Source: Cryptomeria japonica (Eukaryota; Streptophyta; Pinopsida; Cupressales; Cupressaceae). From it: a DNA stretch of 60,000 nucleotides. This document shows, in pieces, positions 1-10,837 of this stretch; positions within the stretch are counted from its first letter, which is position 1; every line of letters begins with the position of its first letter. Below the pieces are notes generated by a model. It searched no databases. It was not told the origin of the DNA and was given only the letters and a program-made list of their open reading frames with translations. A program made the translations under genes and the position numbers. The DNA lies in contig NC_081412.1 of NCBI RefSeq assembly GCF_030272615.1, positions 548,670,488 to 548,730,487 of the forward strand. The letters are read 5' to 3'.

Positions 1-439
1 CCAATAATTATGTTTCCATGCATCTATACCACAACACAAACATCATGCTAGTGTTCAGCCATAGCAATTGATATCCTAATTATAGAATGTGATATATGCA
101 CATAACTATGAATAAAGATTAAGAAAAACAAAGAAAGATGCTTATTGCAAACATAAATGACTAATGGACAAGAATTGAATTCATTGTAGATAGTTTTGAA
201 TATCAAATTCACTTATTTGTGTGCATTTAGTAACTCATGTACTTGTGGCCAACCATTTATCTCTTTCATAAATTAAACACTTATTAATAACATTAAATGG
301 CTAAGTAATTATGTTTTAGTAGAAATTGAAAATAAAATATTTTATTTCAGGACAACTCACACTATTCGCTATCATATTTTAGACTCTCGGTTTTGTTAGT
401 AGTGGTTTGATGTCTTTGGAGCTGATCATTGCATTTCTT
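1..439. other. AT-rich sequence, no gene seen
   Basis: No reading frame, LTR end or repeat is recognised in this stretch. It ends where sequence matching the PPR repeats downstream begins. Confidence 0.5.
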
Positions 440-444
440 TAGTT

Positions 445-1182
445 ACATTTGCTAGCCTACTCCCAGCCTATGCCAAAATGGGAGCTTTGGAACAGGGTAT
501 GGACATCCATCAAAGCATAAAAGATAGAGGAATTTTATCAGATGTAGTTGCAACTGTACAAAATGGATTTGTTGAGAAGGCTTAAGAAACTTTCAAGCAA
601 ATGCAATCGACAGGTGTAAAGCCAAATTCCATGACCATTGCTACTATCCTCCCTGCCTATGCCAAAATGGGAGATTTGGAACAGGGTATGGACATTCATC
701 GAAGCATAAAGGATAGAGAAATTTTGTCAGATGTTGTAGTTGTAACTGCCTTGGTAGACATGTATGCAAAATGTGGAAGCATAGACAAGGCACGTGAACT
801 ATTTGATAGAATGCCTGAAAGAAATGTTGTCTCGTGGACTGCAACGATTGTTGGATATGCACAAAATGGATTTGTCAAAAAGGCTTTAGACACTTTCAAG
901 CAAATGAAATTGGAAGGCATAAAGCCAAATTCCACAACCTTTGCCAGCATCCTCCTTGCCTGTGCAAAAATGGGAGCTTTGGAATAGGGTATGGACATCC
1001 ATCAAAGCATAATAGATAGAGGAATTTTGTTAGGTGTTGTACTTGCAAATGCATTGCTTGACATGAATGCAAAATGTGGAAACATGGACAAGGCTCGTGA
1101 ATTGTTTGATACGATGTTGCAAAGAGATGTGATCTCATGTGAACAATCAACACGTGCGTATACAGGAGGAAGGGATTGCTGA
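445..1182 (+). pseudogene. PPR gene fragment (PLS type), broken
   Basis: PPR proteins bind organellar RNA and act in editing, splicing or stability. One frame runs through the whole stretch with PPR signatures such as LVDMYAKCGSIDKARELFD and RMPERNVVSWTATIVGYAQN. The second and third repeat blocks lie about 303 bases (101 codons) apart, as expected for a P-L-S triplet. The frame has TAA at 583-585 (TTA expected) and TAG at 985-987, where the sister repeats have CAG. The first block lost about 105 bases in frame, between 'VVAT' and 'QNGF'. PPR similarity stops near 1138 after 'VIS'. There is no N-terminal targeting region and no E/DYW tail, so this is a remnant. Confidence 0.85.
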
Positions 1183-1637
1183 TACAAAATTGAACGCTCA
1201 CTCCTCAATCACAGTTCTATGGTTTTACGAGATTAAACTAGGAAAATTAACCACCACATGTATATTTTTTGCAACATGAAATTAAAAACTAGGGCAATTT
1301 GAATCTACCTCCTGCGTGGGATTGCCTTCAATGCGGGTTTGATGTTCTTGGGGGTTGAAGTCACCACGGATGCCTACGCGGGATTGCAATTCACAAATGA
1401 ATTCCCTACCTCTTTTTTTATTTTTGTAATGGCCGTTGTCGTCAGAATTACGACAAACTCAAGCACTTTTTTGAAAAAAAGAAAATTCTCATTGCTAATG
1501 CATTCTTCGTCAAAATCAAATGGGTAATTTCCATCGAAATTATGACGAATGCGGGCATTTTTTCAAAAAAAAATCAAATTTGGCCACAATATACCTTCTC
1601 CATTGGAAACCTCAGTTGAAAATCTAGTCCAAATGTA
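1183..1637. other. unassigned intergenic sequence
   Basis: No convincing coding or element structure. Short near-repeats on the theme 'gcgggattgc' occur around 1314-1390, and two related 'gtcagaattacgac' / 'tcgaaattatgacg' segments occur at about 1440-1550. Confidence 0.4.
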
Positions 1638-3315
1638 TTAGTGAATATTTACTTGGTTGTTTGTAGAAGAACTTGATCCTGAAAGAATGATTTTTGGTCT
1701 CATCATGTTAGCATCAACAATGCCATCATTTACTATGTTCTTGTTCTTCTTCCAAAATCGTGGCTTGTCTTTTCCTTTAAAATCCTCTTTTATTTTCTTT
1801 GAATATGTTGATGATATCTTTCTCAATTAAGACCTTCTCTATTGCTAAGCCTTTCTCAATGACGTCCTTGAAAGTGGACAAACAAGCTTTCCTCAAGTCA
1901 TAAGCAATTTCTCTATTGGCATTCTGTGTAAACATCTCTACCATTTGTTTTTGTGGAATTTCACAAGAGCATCTGCTGGCTAAATTCCTCCATGTTTGTA
2001 AGAATGATGAAAGTGACTCCCCATCTTTCTGTTTAGTGTTGCACAAAGTGGTAACTGATATATCCATCTCTATGTTATATGAGAAATGTTGTATGAAAGC
2101 TTATGCTAGATCACCCCATGACTTAATTCCAGGTGGAAGTTGGGAGAACCATTCCATAGCTTGTTCCCCTAAGCTTTGTGGGAACAATCTCATCAAGTAT
2201 GTTTCTTCTGCTGCTACCTCAATGCAAACTATGAAAAATTGTCTTATATGTGCCTTAGGGTCTCCTTTGCCTTTGTACTTTTCAAACTTTGGCATTATGA
2301 AATGTGTAGGAAATGGAGGCATTGGAATGCTTCTATCAAATGGATATGGACAAATATCTCTCAATGTGCAAGTTGGTTTTGGTGTATTGATGTCCTCCAT
2401 CTTCTTTTGTAAGTCCTTTATCTGCTATTCCAAATTGTTTTTGGATGGAGACTGACTTCTTGGACCATATCCCATGCTCGAGCCACTGGGTGGAGGAGGA
2501 GGATACTGAATATATGGATGGTACTGATCATAAATGTGCTCATATGGAGGAGTTGTATAATGATAATGTGTGTAGGGACCACTTGATAGAGGGTCATAAG
2601 GCATGTCATGAGTTTGCTCTTGTGTATTGCCCCTAAATTTGACACGGGGTTTTCTTGTGTCCATATTTTGAGCATGACCCTAGATATCCAATTGCTTTTG
2701 AGATTGGTCCTTAGCATTGGTATTTGATTGAGTGTATTTATCCACATAAGATTTGTATAAGGTTTGCATAGACAGAGTTGTTCATGAGATGTTCTTTCGT
2801 GAGTATCATAAGCTTGACCATGTTTATTGGGGATCTCAGGTTTTTGAAACAAGGATGATAGTGACTCATGCACAAAACGTGGTCCCCTAGTACCTCCACT
2901 ATTAGGTCTCCTTTGATCCATATCGAGTTGACTTTCTTGAGTAGGTCAATTTTCCACTATTTGGGACATCTCAAAATCGTGAGGTATCTTAGCTCCACTT
3001 TGTGTCATCACTTGTAGGAAATATTGTCTATCTCTTCTCATGATGTCTTGTATCATCTTGTTGAAATGAGGATCCATGATAGTTTCCTCCACTTCTGCTG
3101 AAAATATTATCCACATTGTTATTTTGTGCATCATTGTTGTTTGTATCATCCATGTTCTCAACATTCTGAATGTTTATACAGATATTCATGTCAGGTAATG
3201 TGGTCTGATCAAAATTGAAAAAGATATCATTGTCGTACTCATAGCCACTTATGTTTGCAAACTCTTCAGCCTCTTTAGCTTCCCTCCTAGATTTTTGGGA
3301 ATAGGTTTCAACCAT
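1638..3315 (-). pseudogene. gag: gag of G0, degenerate
   Basis: Gag forms the virus-like particle that packages element RNA. The N-terminal part (3315-3028) is acidic. A Pro/Tyr-rich stretch (2664-2425) follows, then the capsid-type core (2400-1777) with PFPTHFIMPKFEKYKGKGDP and LGEQAMEWFSQLPPGIKSW, the plant Gypsy 'retrotransposon gag' pattern. The core is interrupted by an in-frame stop at about 2098 (LA*AFIQHFSYN). The tail is in another frame from 1826. The same core is recognisable in T2 (52948-53202), including LFPRSLGGQAMEWFSSLP. The fragment ends before any protease. Confidence 0.8.
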
Positions 3316-3790
3316 GAACTAGGTCTTGACAAAGATGTGTGAGACTAGATAAAAATGGAAAGAGTATGGAAGACCAAGAGTTGGATGGAATGTAAATGAA
3401 TCTGAGGTGTACTTGCAATGTCCAAAGTGTAAGACCAAGTATGCATGTAGTAGAGTAGTTGTGACTTTCAAAGAGATGATGGATCTCTTGATGAGGTAAG
3501 TTGACCTTGACTCTAAGTAAGACCAAATTAGACCCAAAGGTGATAGACCTTGATGAGGGACCACTTAGAAAAATGTTATTGTATGTATTGTGTTGAAAAA
3601 GTAAGATGGGGACAAGCAAGCGACCTTTTGAATCAAGTTTAGACAAATGTGAATGTAATGCAAGGTGTAAAACAATGATGAACATTGTGAGACCCAAAAA
3701 TAGACTGAATTCTAGATGAAAACCCGAAGAAATAACCTAGGAAGCTCAATAAATTTGAAACCGATTCCTCTTGTTTGCTAGATTGTAAAT
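3316..3790. other. G0 leader / LTR-proximal sequence
   Basis: No domain is recognised. The reading frames here are short, hydrophobic or low in complexity. By position it is untranslated leader between the LTR and gag. Confidence 0.4.
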
Positions 3791-3799
3791 TTTTCCAAT

Positions 3800-3997
3800 A
3801 CTGAACACAGATGTTTCTGTATACTTCATAGACGCGGTTCCCCAACACATACTTGACTAGATACTGCAAAGACGCGTTTCTAAGAATCTTGTGAATGCAG
3901 TTCGTTATTATAACACAGACACATTTCTATCCTACACAGACACGGTTACAGGACACAAACATGTTTCTGTCAGACACAGATGTGTTTATAAATCCTG
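3800..3997. repeat. degenerate short tandem repeat (about 27-30 bp)
   Basis: The theme 'cacagacgcgtttct' recurs with changes: atgtttctg near 3808, gacgcggttcc at 3832, gacgcgtttct at 3872, gacacatttct near 3908, gacacggttac at 3941, catgtttctg near 3960, gatgtgttt at 3979. The spacing is irregular, so this is an old array inside G0. Confidence 0.55.
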
Positions 3998-3999
3998 AG

Positions 4000-5080
4000 T
4001 GCAATTTTTCCAATTTGTGAAGTTGTTGTTGTGATCAAATCTAAATTTTTAACCTTTTTTTTGTGACAAGAGGACACAATGTTGATGGGGACTCTATGTT
4101 TGCAGGTGTTTGGACTCAAAATGACTCAAAAGAAAGTGTGTTGTTTGATTTTTGGTCTTGAATGTTTGAATGTTTAAAACAAGACAAGCACAATTCTTAT
4201 GGTTGGTCAGGACAATAGTTGCTGATCCCACATGGGGTTTCCCCCGAGGCTATGCTATTCAAAGTGGATACTTAGGTGCTTGACCCTAGTGGCTCCACCC
4301 TCAACACTCACTTCTCTGGGGTAGCCAAGCATCAATCCCCATGAAAACTCCCTGTGGTGAACTTTGTACCTCTACTAAGAATTGTATGTGTGTGGGCCGC
4401 TCCAGAGGTCTGACCTCCTGCCCCAACAACTAGAAGGATTTTGGCTTTGTAAAACAAAAAGGTGCTAGTAAGGGCATCCACTCATGTGGCCATACATGCG
4501 ACACTTTCAGCTCTGTAAATACAGAAGGCTCCTAGCCGGTAGGGGTTATGCCCTACTATTGATCATATAAATTTGATCAAACGAGTTTATGGGGAGACAT
4601 AGTGTCAGTATGAATTAATCATCACACGTTACCCATGGCTTTCACCATGGATATAGTTATTTATAGTGGTTCGGAAGAGGTGGGTTCTCCTTGCTACCAC
4701 TTGGGTTATTCCCTCCTCACTAGTAGTCCTAGTGACCACATGGGGAGGCAGGCCCTCTAAAGATTAAACACAAAGAGCCTATTGCTCAAGACACAAAAGA
4801 CACTGGTTCAATTTTAGTGCACCAATTGAAGTGTTTGCTAATCTATGAAAATAAGGTACACAATGAAAATAAAAAAAAAACCCTTGCCAAGATCCTGCAA
4901 CAAAGATTTGTTAGTAGTTTGGGTTGTTTCAAATGATTACCCCTTCTTGCAAGCAAACAAGTTAGGTAAATTTTAGATCCAAAAGACTTTGTGAAATAGG
5001 GGCCTTTGACAATGCATTTTTTGATAGATTCAAAGATCTGATTTTCCACGAGTTATTTTGTATCATAAAAACACATACCA
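4000..5080. other. non-coding part of G0 LTR/leader
   Basis: Contains a GC-richer block (4200-4770) rich in C runs, such as 'gggtttcccccgagg', without open frames. I see no promoter or gene. It probably belongs to the long LTR or leader of G0. Confidence 0.35.
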
Positions 5081-5084
5081 CCTA

Positions 5085-5870
5085 TAAAATTTCAAGACAT
5101 TTCCTGAAATGTAAGAAAATCCAAAACATTTTCTAATTTGCTCCAAAAATTAAATTTTTATGAAAAATCATAAAAAATTCATAGAAAATGCAACATTGAT
5201 CCAAAAACTCTAAATGTTTTACTGGAAACTCTTGGTAGACTTCCAAACCTACATAAAACAATTCCTCAAAAAATTCCAATCAGGTTGTGAGATATGATAA
5301 AAATAATGCAAAACCTTAATTTTTAAAGATCAATTTTTTTTATGAAATACTTTGCATCAAAATTAAAATCCCAAAGAACTAATCTTGTGTATAATTCTGA
5401 GAACTTTCCAAAACTATAAAAAAATCCGAAAAATTCGCTCATTTGCTCTCAAAATTATTTTTTTATGAAAATGCATAAACAATTCATAGAAAATTCAAAT
5501 ATGCTCCAAAAAATCTGATTTTTTACCGAGCACTTTTGATACTATTTTTGACCTACAAAAAAACATTTATGCAAAAATTCCAAGTTGTTTATGAGATTTG
5601 ATCAAAATAATGAAAACCCTAGTTTTTAAAAATCCATTTTTTTATGAAATATTTTGCACCCAAATTTAAATCACAAAAAATAGACCCCTTGTATAATTTT
5701 GAGAAATTTCCAAAAATATAAAAAAATCTTAAAAATTTGCTAATTTGCTCTCGAAATTAAGTTTTTATGAAAAATCATAAAAAATTCATAGAAAATGCAA
5801 ATATGCTCCAAAAATTCTGAATTTTGTATTGAGAGCTCTTGATACTATCCTCAACTTGTCAACAAAATTT
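5085..5870. repeat. tandem repeat, unit about 302 bp, 2.6 copies
   Basis: Landmarks repeat in order: 'aatttgctc...aaaatta' then 'tttttatgaaaaatcataaa', 'aattcatagaaaatgcaa', 'gctccaaaaa', 'aaaattccaa' and 'tttttatgaaata'. Anchors (aa.tttcc.aaa.tataa) fall near 5090, 5394 and 5695, giving units of about 304 and 301 bp with a truncated third unit. Copies are clearly diverged. Confidence 0.75.
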
Positions 5871-6398
5871 GGTTCAACAATTCCAAGCCGTTTGTGAAAT
5901 AGAATCAGATCTCTCCAAGATCTTAATCTTGCGTATGGTGAAAAGTGAATAATAATATTGAAAGACGAAAATAGATTCAACCACAAAACCCTAGCCTAAC
6001 AAAAACAAAGATCCACCATAACATATGAAGATTACCTAAGACAATGTAAATCAACAATATCACAAAGATTATACCATCACATGTCCACTAGGGCTTGAAT
6101 CTCCATTCTTCCTATCTCCATTGATCTTGCTTGATATATTTGCTCTCAAATTTTATGTGTGCACAAGAGCTCAACAAAGAACAAAAATGTGGTTGCAAGT
6201 AGGATTGATTGCATATGAAAGTTTGAATGCGTAGTTGAGGGTTGATAATGAAGGAAGCATCTCCTTATATAGAAGACACTATAGGAAATGGAGGGATAAG
6301 ATTAAGAGGTGTAAAAGATAAATGGTCAATTAGGATTAAAGGGCAGGTAGAGGAAATAAGATGAATGACATGTGTCATGGATAGAAAAGGTTAATGAA

Positions 6399-6635
6399 TT
6401 AATTAAATAAATAAAGATTTATTTAATTAATAGAGGAAGTGAGATCAATTAAATAAATAAAAGTATTTATTTAATTTAAGAAAAGGCCAATTTAAATAAA
6501 TAAAAGTATTTATTTAAATGAGGAAAGGCTTAGAAGAGGATTAATGAACTAATTAAATAAATAAATAAAGATTTATTTAATTAATAGAAGAATTAGGCTT
6601 AAATAATTAAATAAATAAAAATATTTATTTAATTA
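6399..6635. repeat. cluster of five perfect AT hairpins
   Basis: Five inverted repeats with 13-14 bp perfect arms and short loops lie in 237 bases: 6399-6430 (arm ttaattaaataaat, loop aaag), 6447-6476, 6490-6519, 6550-6583 (8-base loop) and 6604-6635. The arm consensus is nearly the same in all. They sit 25-260 bases inside the inferred outer end of the G0 LTR. Confidence 0.9.
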
Positions 6636-6660
6636 GACATGACAATTTTAGGTGTCTACA

Positions 6661-7350
6661 TCCGAAGCTCACCCAAAGCCCTTAGCCTGCACGGGGAAAA
6701 CAAAAGCCGCTCATGTAGAAACCCTAATAGTCGACAAAAAAACCTTCGGCTGCATCGTGCCTCAAACTATAAGATGCCCACCTATTATATTAATAATATA
6801 TATATTACTAATATATTGATAATATATATTATTAACATATTATATTAATAATATATATTATATTAATATTATAATATATCACATATAATATATTATTACT
6901 ATATTATATATTAATATATAGTATATTATAAATTATATCTTTAGAAAAATAAAAATCAAAATCAAATATCCGATAATATCAGATATCCGTTACCTCTAAC
7001 AAAAATTTGGAGCCTTGATATTTGCCTCGAGATTGCTTTGGGATTTAGCTAGGACATGCGAAATGTGAAAAGTCAACATAAAAAAATTGTTTAGGAGTTT
7101 TCCTTGCTTTTCCAGACTTCTCCCTAGTGGTTGATGACTTTGTTTTTAGCCAAAATTGATGAAACAAAAAGGGATTTTTAAGGAGATTCTCTGTTTTGCA
7201 ACAATATAAATTTTTCCTTATTTTGACTTTAATAAATAACTATTATTTATTTTCTAATTGAATTCTGACTAAAGTCCTAATTGATAGGCTAATTGAAAAA
7301 CATCTATAACTTTCAAACAGTATCACATTTTTTGAATCAAAAGCATGCAT
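6661..7350. other. unassigned sequence with AT microsatellite
   Basis: Outside the inferred G0 end. It holds the dinucleotide-like array at 6785-6930 and otherwise no recognisable gene. It ends in the target site of the solo LTR (tgcat 7346-7350). Confidence 0.45.
6785..6930. repeat. TA-rich microsatellite (taatata)n
   Basis: Alternating 'attaataatatata' and 'tattaatatt' units with many self-complementary stretches. This is simple sequence with no coding value. Confidence 0.85.
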
Positions 7351-8599
7351 TGTTGGATATTATTGGTCATTGTTGCTGCTAGGATATGCTGTTGTCATTG
7401 ATGTCAACATATTCGTATGTTTTGCTCCAGTGATTGCAGATTGGGAAGATCTTTTGATCTGGTTTGTAGTGTTGTTTTGCTGATCAGTGTTTTGGAGAGT
7501 TCGATATTCCTCTGGTATATTTTGGTGTGATCATATCTTGTGCTGAGATTTTGGGATATTTCTTGGGATGGTCTTGTGTATCTTCATTTTAGATGGATCA
7601 TGATTTAGTGCTCCGCAAGTTATCTTTCTTCATGACAATTACTAATTGGTTGTGTTCTCGAGCTTAATTCAGTCGTTAACAAATGAAGATTTGATAAGTG
7701 GTGTTGGTGTAGCTGTTCGTGATGATTCTAACATGCTTGCTGGTGTTTTCTAGTTGTGTCCTATTTGTTTTGGTGATCCGCATTGATCATTGTGCGAGTT
7801 TTTGGTGGTTTCTATCAACCGGTGATGATTTTCATGTTATGCAGTTTTCCTGGTGGTGTAGCATGTTTCAGTTGATCTTGGCGTGATTTCCGGTGGAGTT
7901 GAGCATTTGGGAATTTGATTTAGGTCCATGTTATTCTATGTAAATCATTATATTGGTCCGGTGGTCTATCTTTGTATCGTGCGATGTAATTTTGTAATTG
8001 CGGGTTGAGGGTTTAGCAAATGTTGTTGTCAAGGTTGATGATATATATAGGTGATATATTCATTTAATTTGGGTGTTGATGTTATGTTTGCATAATCAGA
8101 GAGAGGTTTGTGTGTGAATAAGTGATTCATCCTTCGGTGTTGTGATTGAGGAGAGATTGGTATTGCAGAATAGACATCTATGCTTAACCGAAACTGTAAT
8201 CAAGCATTTGGAGATGCTATTCTTTTAGTTCATTTCTTCTGGATTGTAGTCCAAATCTTGTTGTAAGTCAGTGAGACTTCCCTAAGGGTTGTAGCCTTCC
8301 AAGCCATTACAATTGAGCAGCGAGCTCTAGGCAATGTGCCTGAATGCATGTGCATTCCCCATTGTAATATTTTCACATACTACTACAGAGTATCATCTTA
8401 CTGTGGGTAGGTTCCCACTGTGGTTTTTTCCTTAACCGGGTTTTCCATGTCAAAAGCTTGGTGTTGTGTGTTGTTCTTTCAATTTTCTTATATGTCTTAT
8501 TACTACAATTTATCAGATTTGTTTTTATTGTTAAATTTTCTGATGCGGTGAAGATTGATTCACCCCCCTCTCAGTCTTCCTTCTTGGTTGCTGCTAACA
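7351..8599 (+). mobile_element. solo Copia LTR, 1249 bp, TSD TGCAT
   Basis: Starts TGTTGGATATTATTGG and ends GCTGCTAACA (TG...CA with TGTT/AACA ends). It is flanked on both sides by tgcat (7346-7350 and 8600-8604), so the unit inserted and then lost its inside by LTR-LTR recombination. It carries a TATA-like run near 8038-8050. The 3' part has 'gggtaggttcccactgtgg' and a C-run before 'tctcagtcttcc', shared with the C3 LTR at 45442 and with C2. Confidence 0.88.
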
Positions 8600-9236
8600 T
8601 GCATCACATTCTATACTTTACATATTATAGGATTAAAAAAAATATATTTCATAAAGTTTTGACCAAGTTATGGTGGTCAAACATACACGTTTTTATATTT
8701 TAAAAAAGATGTGGTAAAAAATTCATAATTATTTATTTATTTAAAAAATACAAAAAAATATTTTTCACATTTGGACATGATTCTTCTACTTATATCTAAA
8801 ATCTTATAAAATAATATCATGACTTGATTGTGGTTAGGGTGGTCAAATAGACACTTGCTTCTTATCTTTTTCCTGAAATTTTAGTACTGCTGCATTGAAG
8901 TTTCAATTTTTTGTCAAATAGATTTTTTTTTTCTTAGAAAGTAACTAGTAGCTTAGAAACTAAATTATATTTTCTACAAATTCTATTCTTACATATTTTT
9001 AAAATAATGTTGGTAACTTATTCAAGTTTTTACGTCAACTTGCCTAACTCCGTTTTTCTGAATTTTCATTGCCACCTAAGGGCCTGTTTGGCCCACCATG
9101 ATCTTGCACATACCATTCAACTATTATAAATATATATATATTGTTATTCAAGCTATATTTCCATTCTCTCTTGTGGAAGCTATTTTTTCTTGCAAGTATT
9201 TTGGGGGTGTTGAGGAGCCACCTAATTACTCCTACA
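8600..9236. other. AT-rich flank; possible short LTR at its end
   Basis: No coding frame with recognisable content. The last 100-230 bases end in 'cctaca' directly before a Copia-type primer-binding site and hold a TATA-like run (9125-9140). They are therefore probably a short LTR whose start could not be fixed. Confidence 0.35.
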
Positions 9237-9611
9237 TGGTATCAAAGCTCAGGTGGTGCAAACATCTTCCCCAATTGGAGATGTCTTTAATATATTGATT
9301 GGGTGTAGATAGGGGTTTCATTGACCTCATGGTCGGATCCAAGGTGATTGAGAAAGGCAAAATTGACCTTTGATTCATCAAATTTTGTTATCTTCTGTAA
9401 AATTGGCAAGGGTTTGAAGATAAGGGTTTTAGGTGCAAAATTTGATGGTAGTTGCTATTTTTGGGTACTTTGGGGAAAATACGACCCCACTATTGAGCTC
9501 AGGAGGCCCAAAAAGCCTAAGATTTACTATCAAATTGTCAAAATTGGAGACTTGGTTTCGAGGGAAGGGGTGCTTCAACTTTAGGCATCATAATAATGGT
9601 AGTATGGACTC
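9237..9611 (+). mobile_element. Copia PBS and leader, truncated by G1
   Basis: tggtatcaaagctcaggt (9237-9254) matches the initiator-Met tRNA primer-binding site used by plant Copia elements, as also at 46681. The following leader has no readable gag and stops at 9611, where the G1 LTR starts. This is the host element of G1. Confidence 0.45.
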
Positions 9612-10820
9612 TGTAGAGGGTGAAAAATTAGGGTTTCCACCACTAGATGTAGTAGAACCCCTTAATTTTTTCTTAGGGACAAAAAAATTAAAGAGGAGTG
9701 AATCTAATAGATATATCCTTAGTTCAATTAAGATGAGGCTAAGAATTGTTATTAGATCCACTAGTTGGAGTTTGATTCCCTCTTTTTAAGTTGAACTATG
9801 AAAAAGCTGAAATTAGGGTAAATGTGCTAAAATTGAAGTAATTATACATAAACAATGAGATATAGTCATCAAATAGAGCCACACACCTGGATCTGAGCAA
9901 TATGAGAGTGTTTGGATCTATTACCAAAAGGTCATCCTGAATTGTTTAGACGAGAATGCCCATTGCTCTGATCCTCCACACTTTTTGATGTCCAAAGGGT
10001 AACTTATTCATCTGTGTGAAGTATGCTGATCCTGAATGTTACAACTTCAGACCTATTCTTGTGCATAGTAGAGAAGGGAAAATCATTGGGAATAGGGTTT
10101 TTCCTAAGTCAAACCCTGGTTTAAGAATCAACCTTGAATAAATAAATGCAAATACTAAAATAAATGATGAAAATATATAGCTCAAATTTGCAATTGTTGA
10201 TGATGATGCTTTGCTTCTTGAGTATAATCACATATGTTGTATGAAATGGCATGAACAGGAACAACCCCTAATCACATGCACATGCTTGCATATGAATGAT
10301 GTAATTTTGCTCCATAATGGTTGAATGAAGAATATGTAGCCTTGAAGATCTCTAGAAATGCTTGATTGTGAATGACTGACAGATGCAAGATCACTAGATA
10401 TGTAAACTTGTGATTCTTGGATGAAATTAGGTTGATCATATATCTTTATATAGGGGTATCTAGGTCATTTACTGATTAGGCCAACCTCTAATGGTCATGC
10501 AAAGCCACAAAATTGAATTCCTATTGGAGAAGTGAGACCCTTGCCCCATTTTGAAATAGGCCCCAACTAAGAGGGACTAGGGCGTTGGCACTATGCTCCT
10601 AGGACTAGGGCGCTAGTGCATTGGTCCTTCTCAATTAGAGACCTCAATTTATCCCCATGGAGAAGGACCCCTTCAGGAAATCAATTTGTAGGTGTACATG
10701 GCATCAAAATTGGAGATTAGGCACTAAATGAACCTAAATAGGAGATGAGGAGGAGACATGCTAAAGTAGGGGCACAAACATGAGGTGTAAGTTGGCCCGA
10801 TGATAATTTATGATTCTACA
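9612..10820 (-). repeat. G1 3' LTR
   Basis: On the plus strand it begins tgtagagggtgaaaaattag and ends gattctaca, so the minus-strand LTR is TGTAGAATC...CTCTACA. A minus-strand TATA box lies at 10444-10452 (TATATAAAG). Two adjacent near-copies of 'gactagggcg' at 10578-10628 match GC-rich hairpins in the G2 LTRs. Confidence 0.85.
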
Positions 10821-10837
10821 TTTAGCCCCCACTTTAA
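10821..10837 (-). promoter_or_regulatory. G1 polypurine tract (PPT)
   Basis: The minus strand reads TTAAAGTGGGGGCTAAA immediately before the LTR start TGTAGAATC. This tract primes plus-strand DNA synthesis in LTR elements. The same tract is conserved at 34284 and, slightly changed, in G2 at 15434. Confidence 0.8.

Larger units (their letters stand above)
1638..6660 (-). mobile_element. G0: partial Gypsy LTR retrotransposon
   Basis: Read on the minus strand, the putative 5' LTR starts at 6660 with TGTAGACACCTAAAATTGTC. This resembles the start of the T1/T2 LTRs (TGCAATACCCTAAAAATAG), and AT hairpins follow just inside as in those LTRs. A leader comes next, then a gag remnant from 3315 down to about 1640, where similarity ends. 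No protease, reverse transcriptase or 3' LTR remains. The inner LTR edge and the primer-binding site could not be fixed. The gag is solid; the LTR limits are inference. Confidence 0.55.

Noticed and set aside
3308-3697. 129-codon minus-strand frame near G0
   Set aside because: Leu/Ser/His-rich with no recognisable domain, and it overlaps the start of the gag frame. Taken as leader sequence.
6639-6848. 69-codon plus-strand frame ending in repeated Ile/Asn/Tyr
   Set aside because: Its second half is the TA microsatellite, so it is a composition effect.
8458-8703. 81-codon hydrophobic frame
   Set aside because: It crosses the right end of the solo LTR at 8599 and so cannot be a conserved gene.
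9433-9789. 118-codon plus-strand frame
   Set aside because: It spans the boundary at 9611/9612 between a Copia leader and the G1 LTR, and the amino-acid content is not protein-like.
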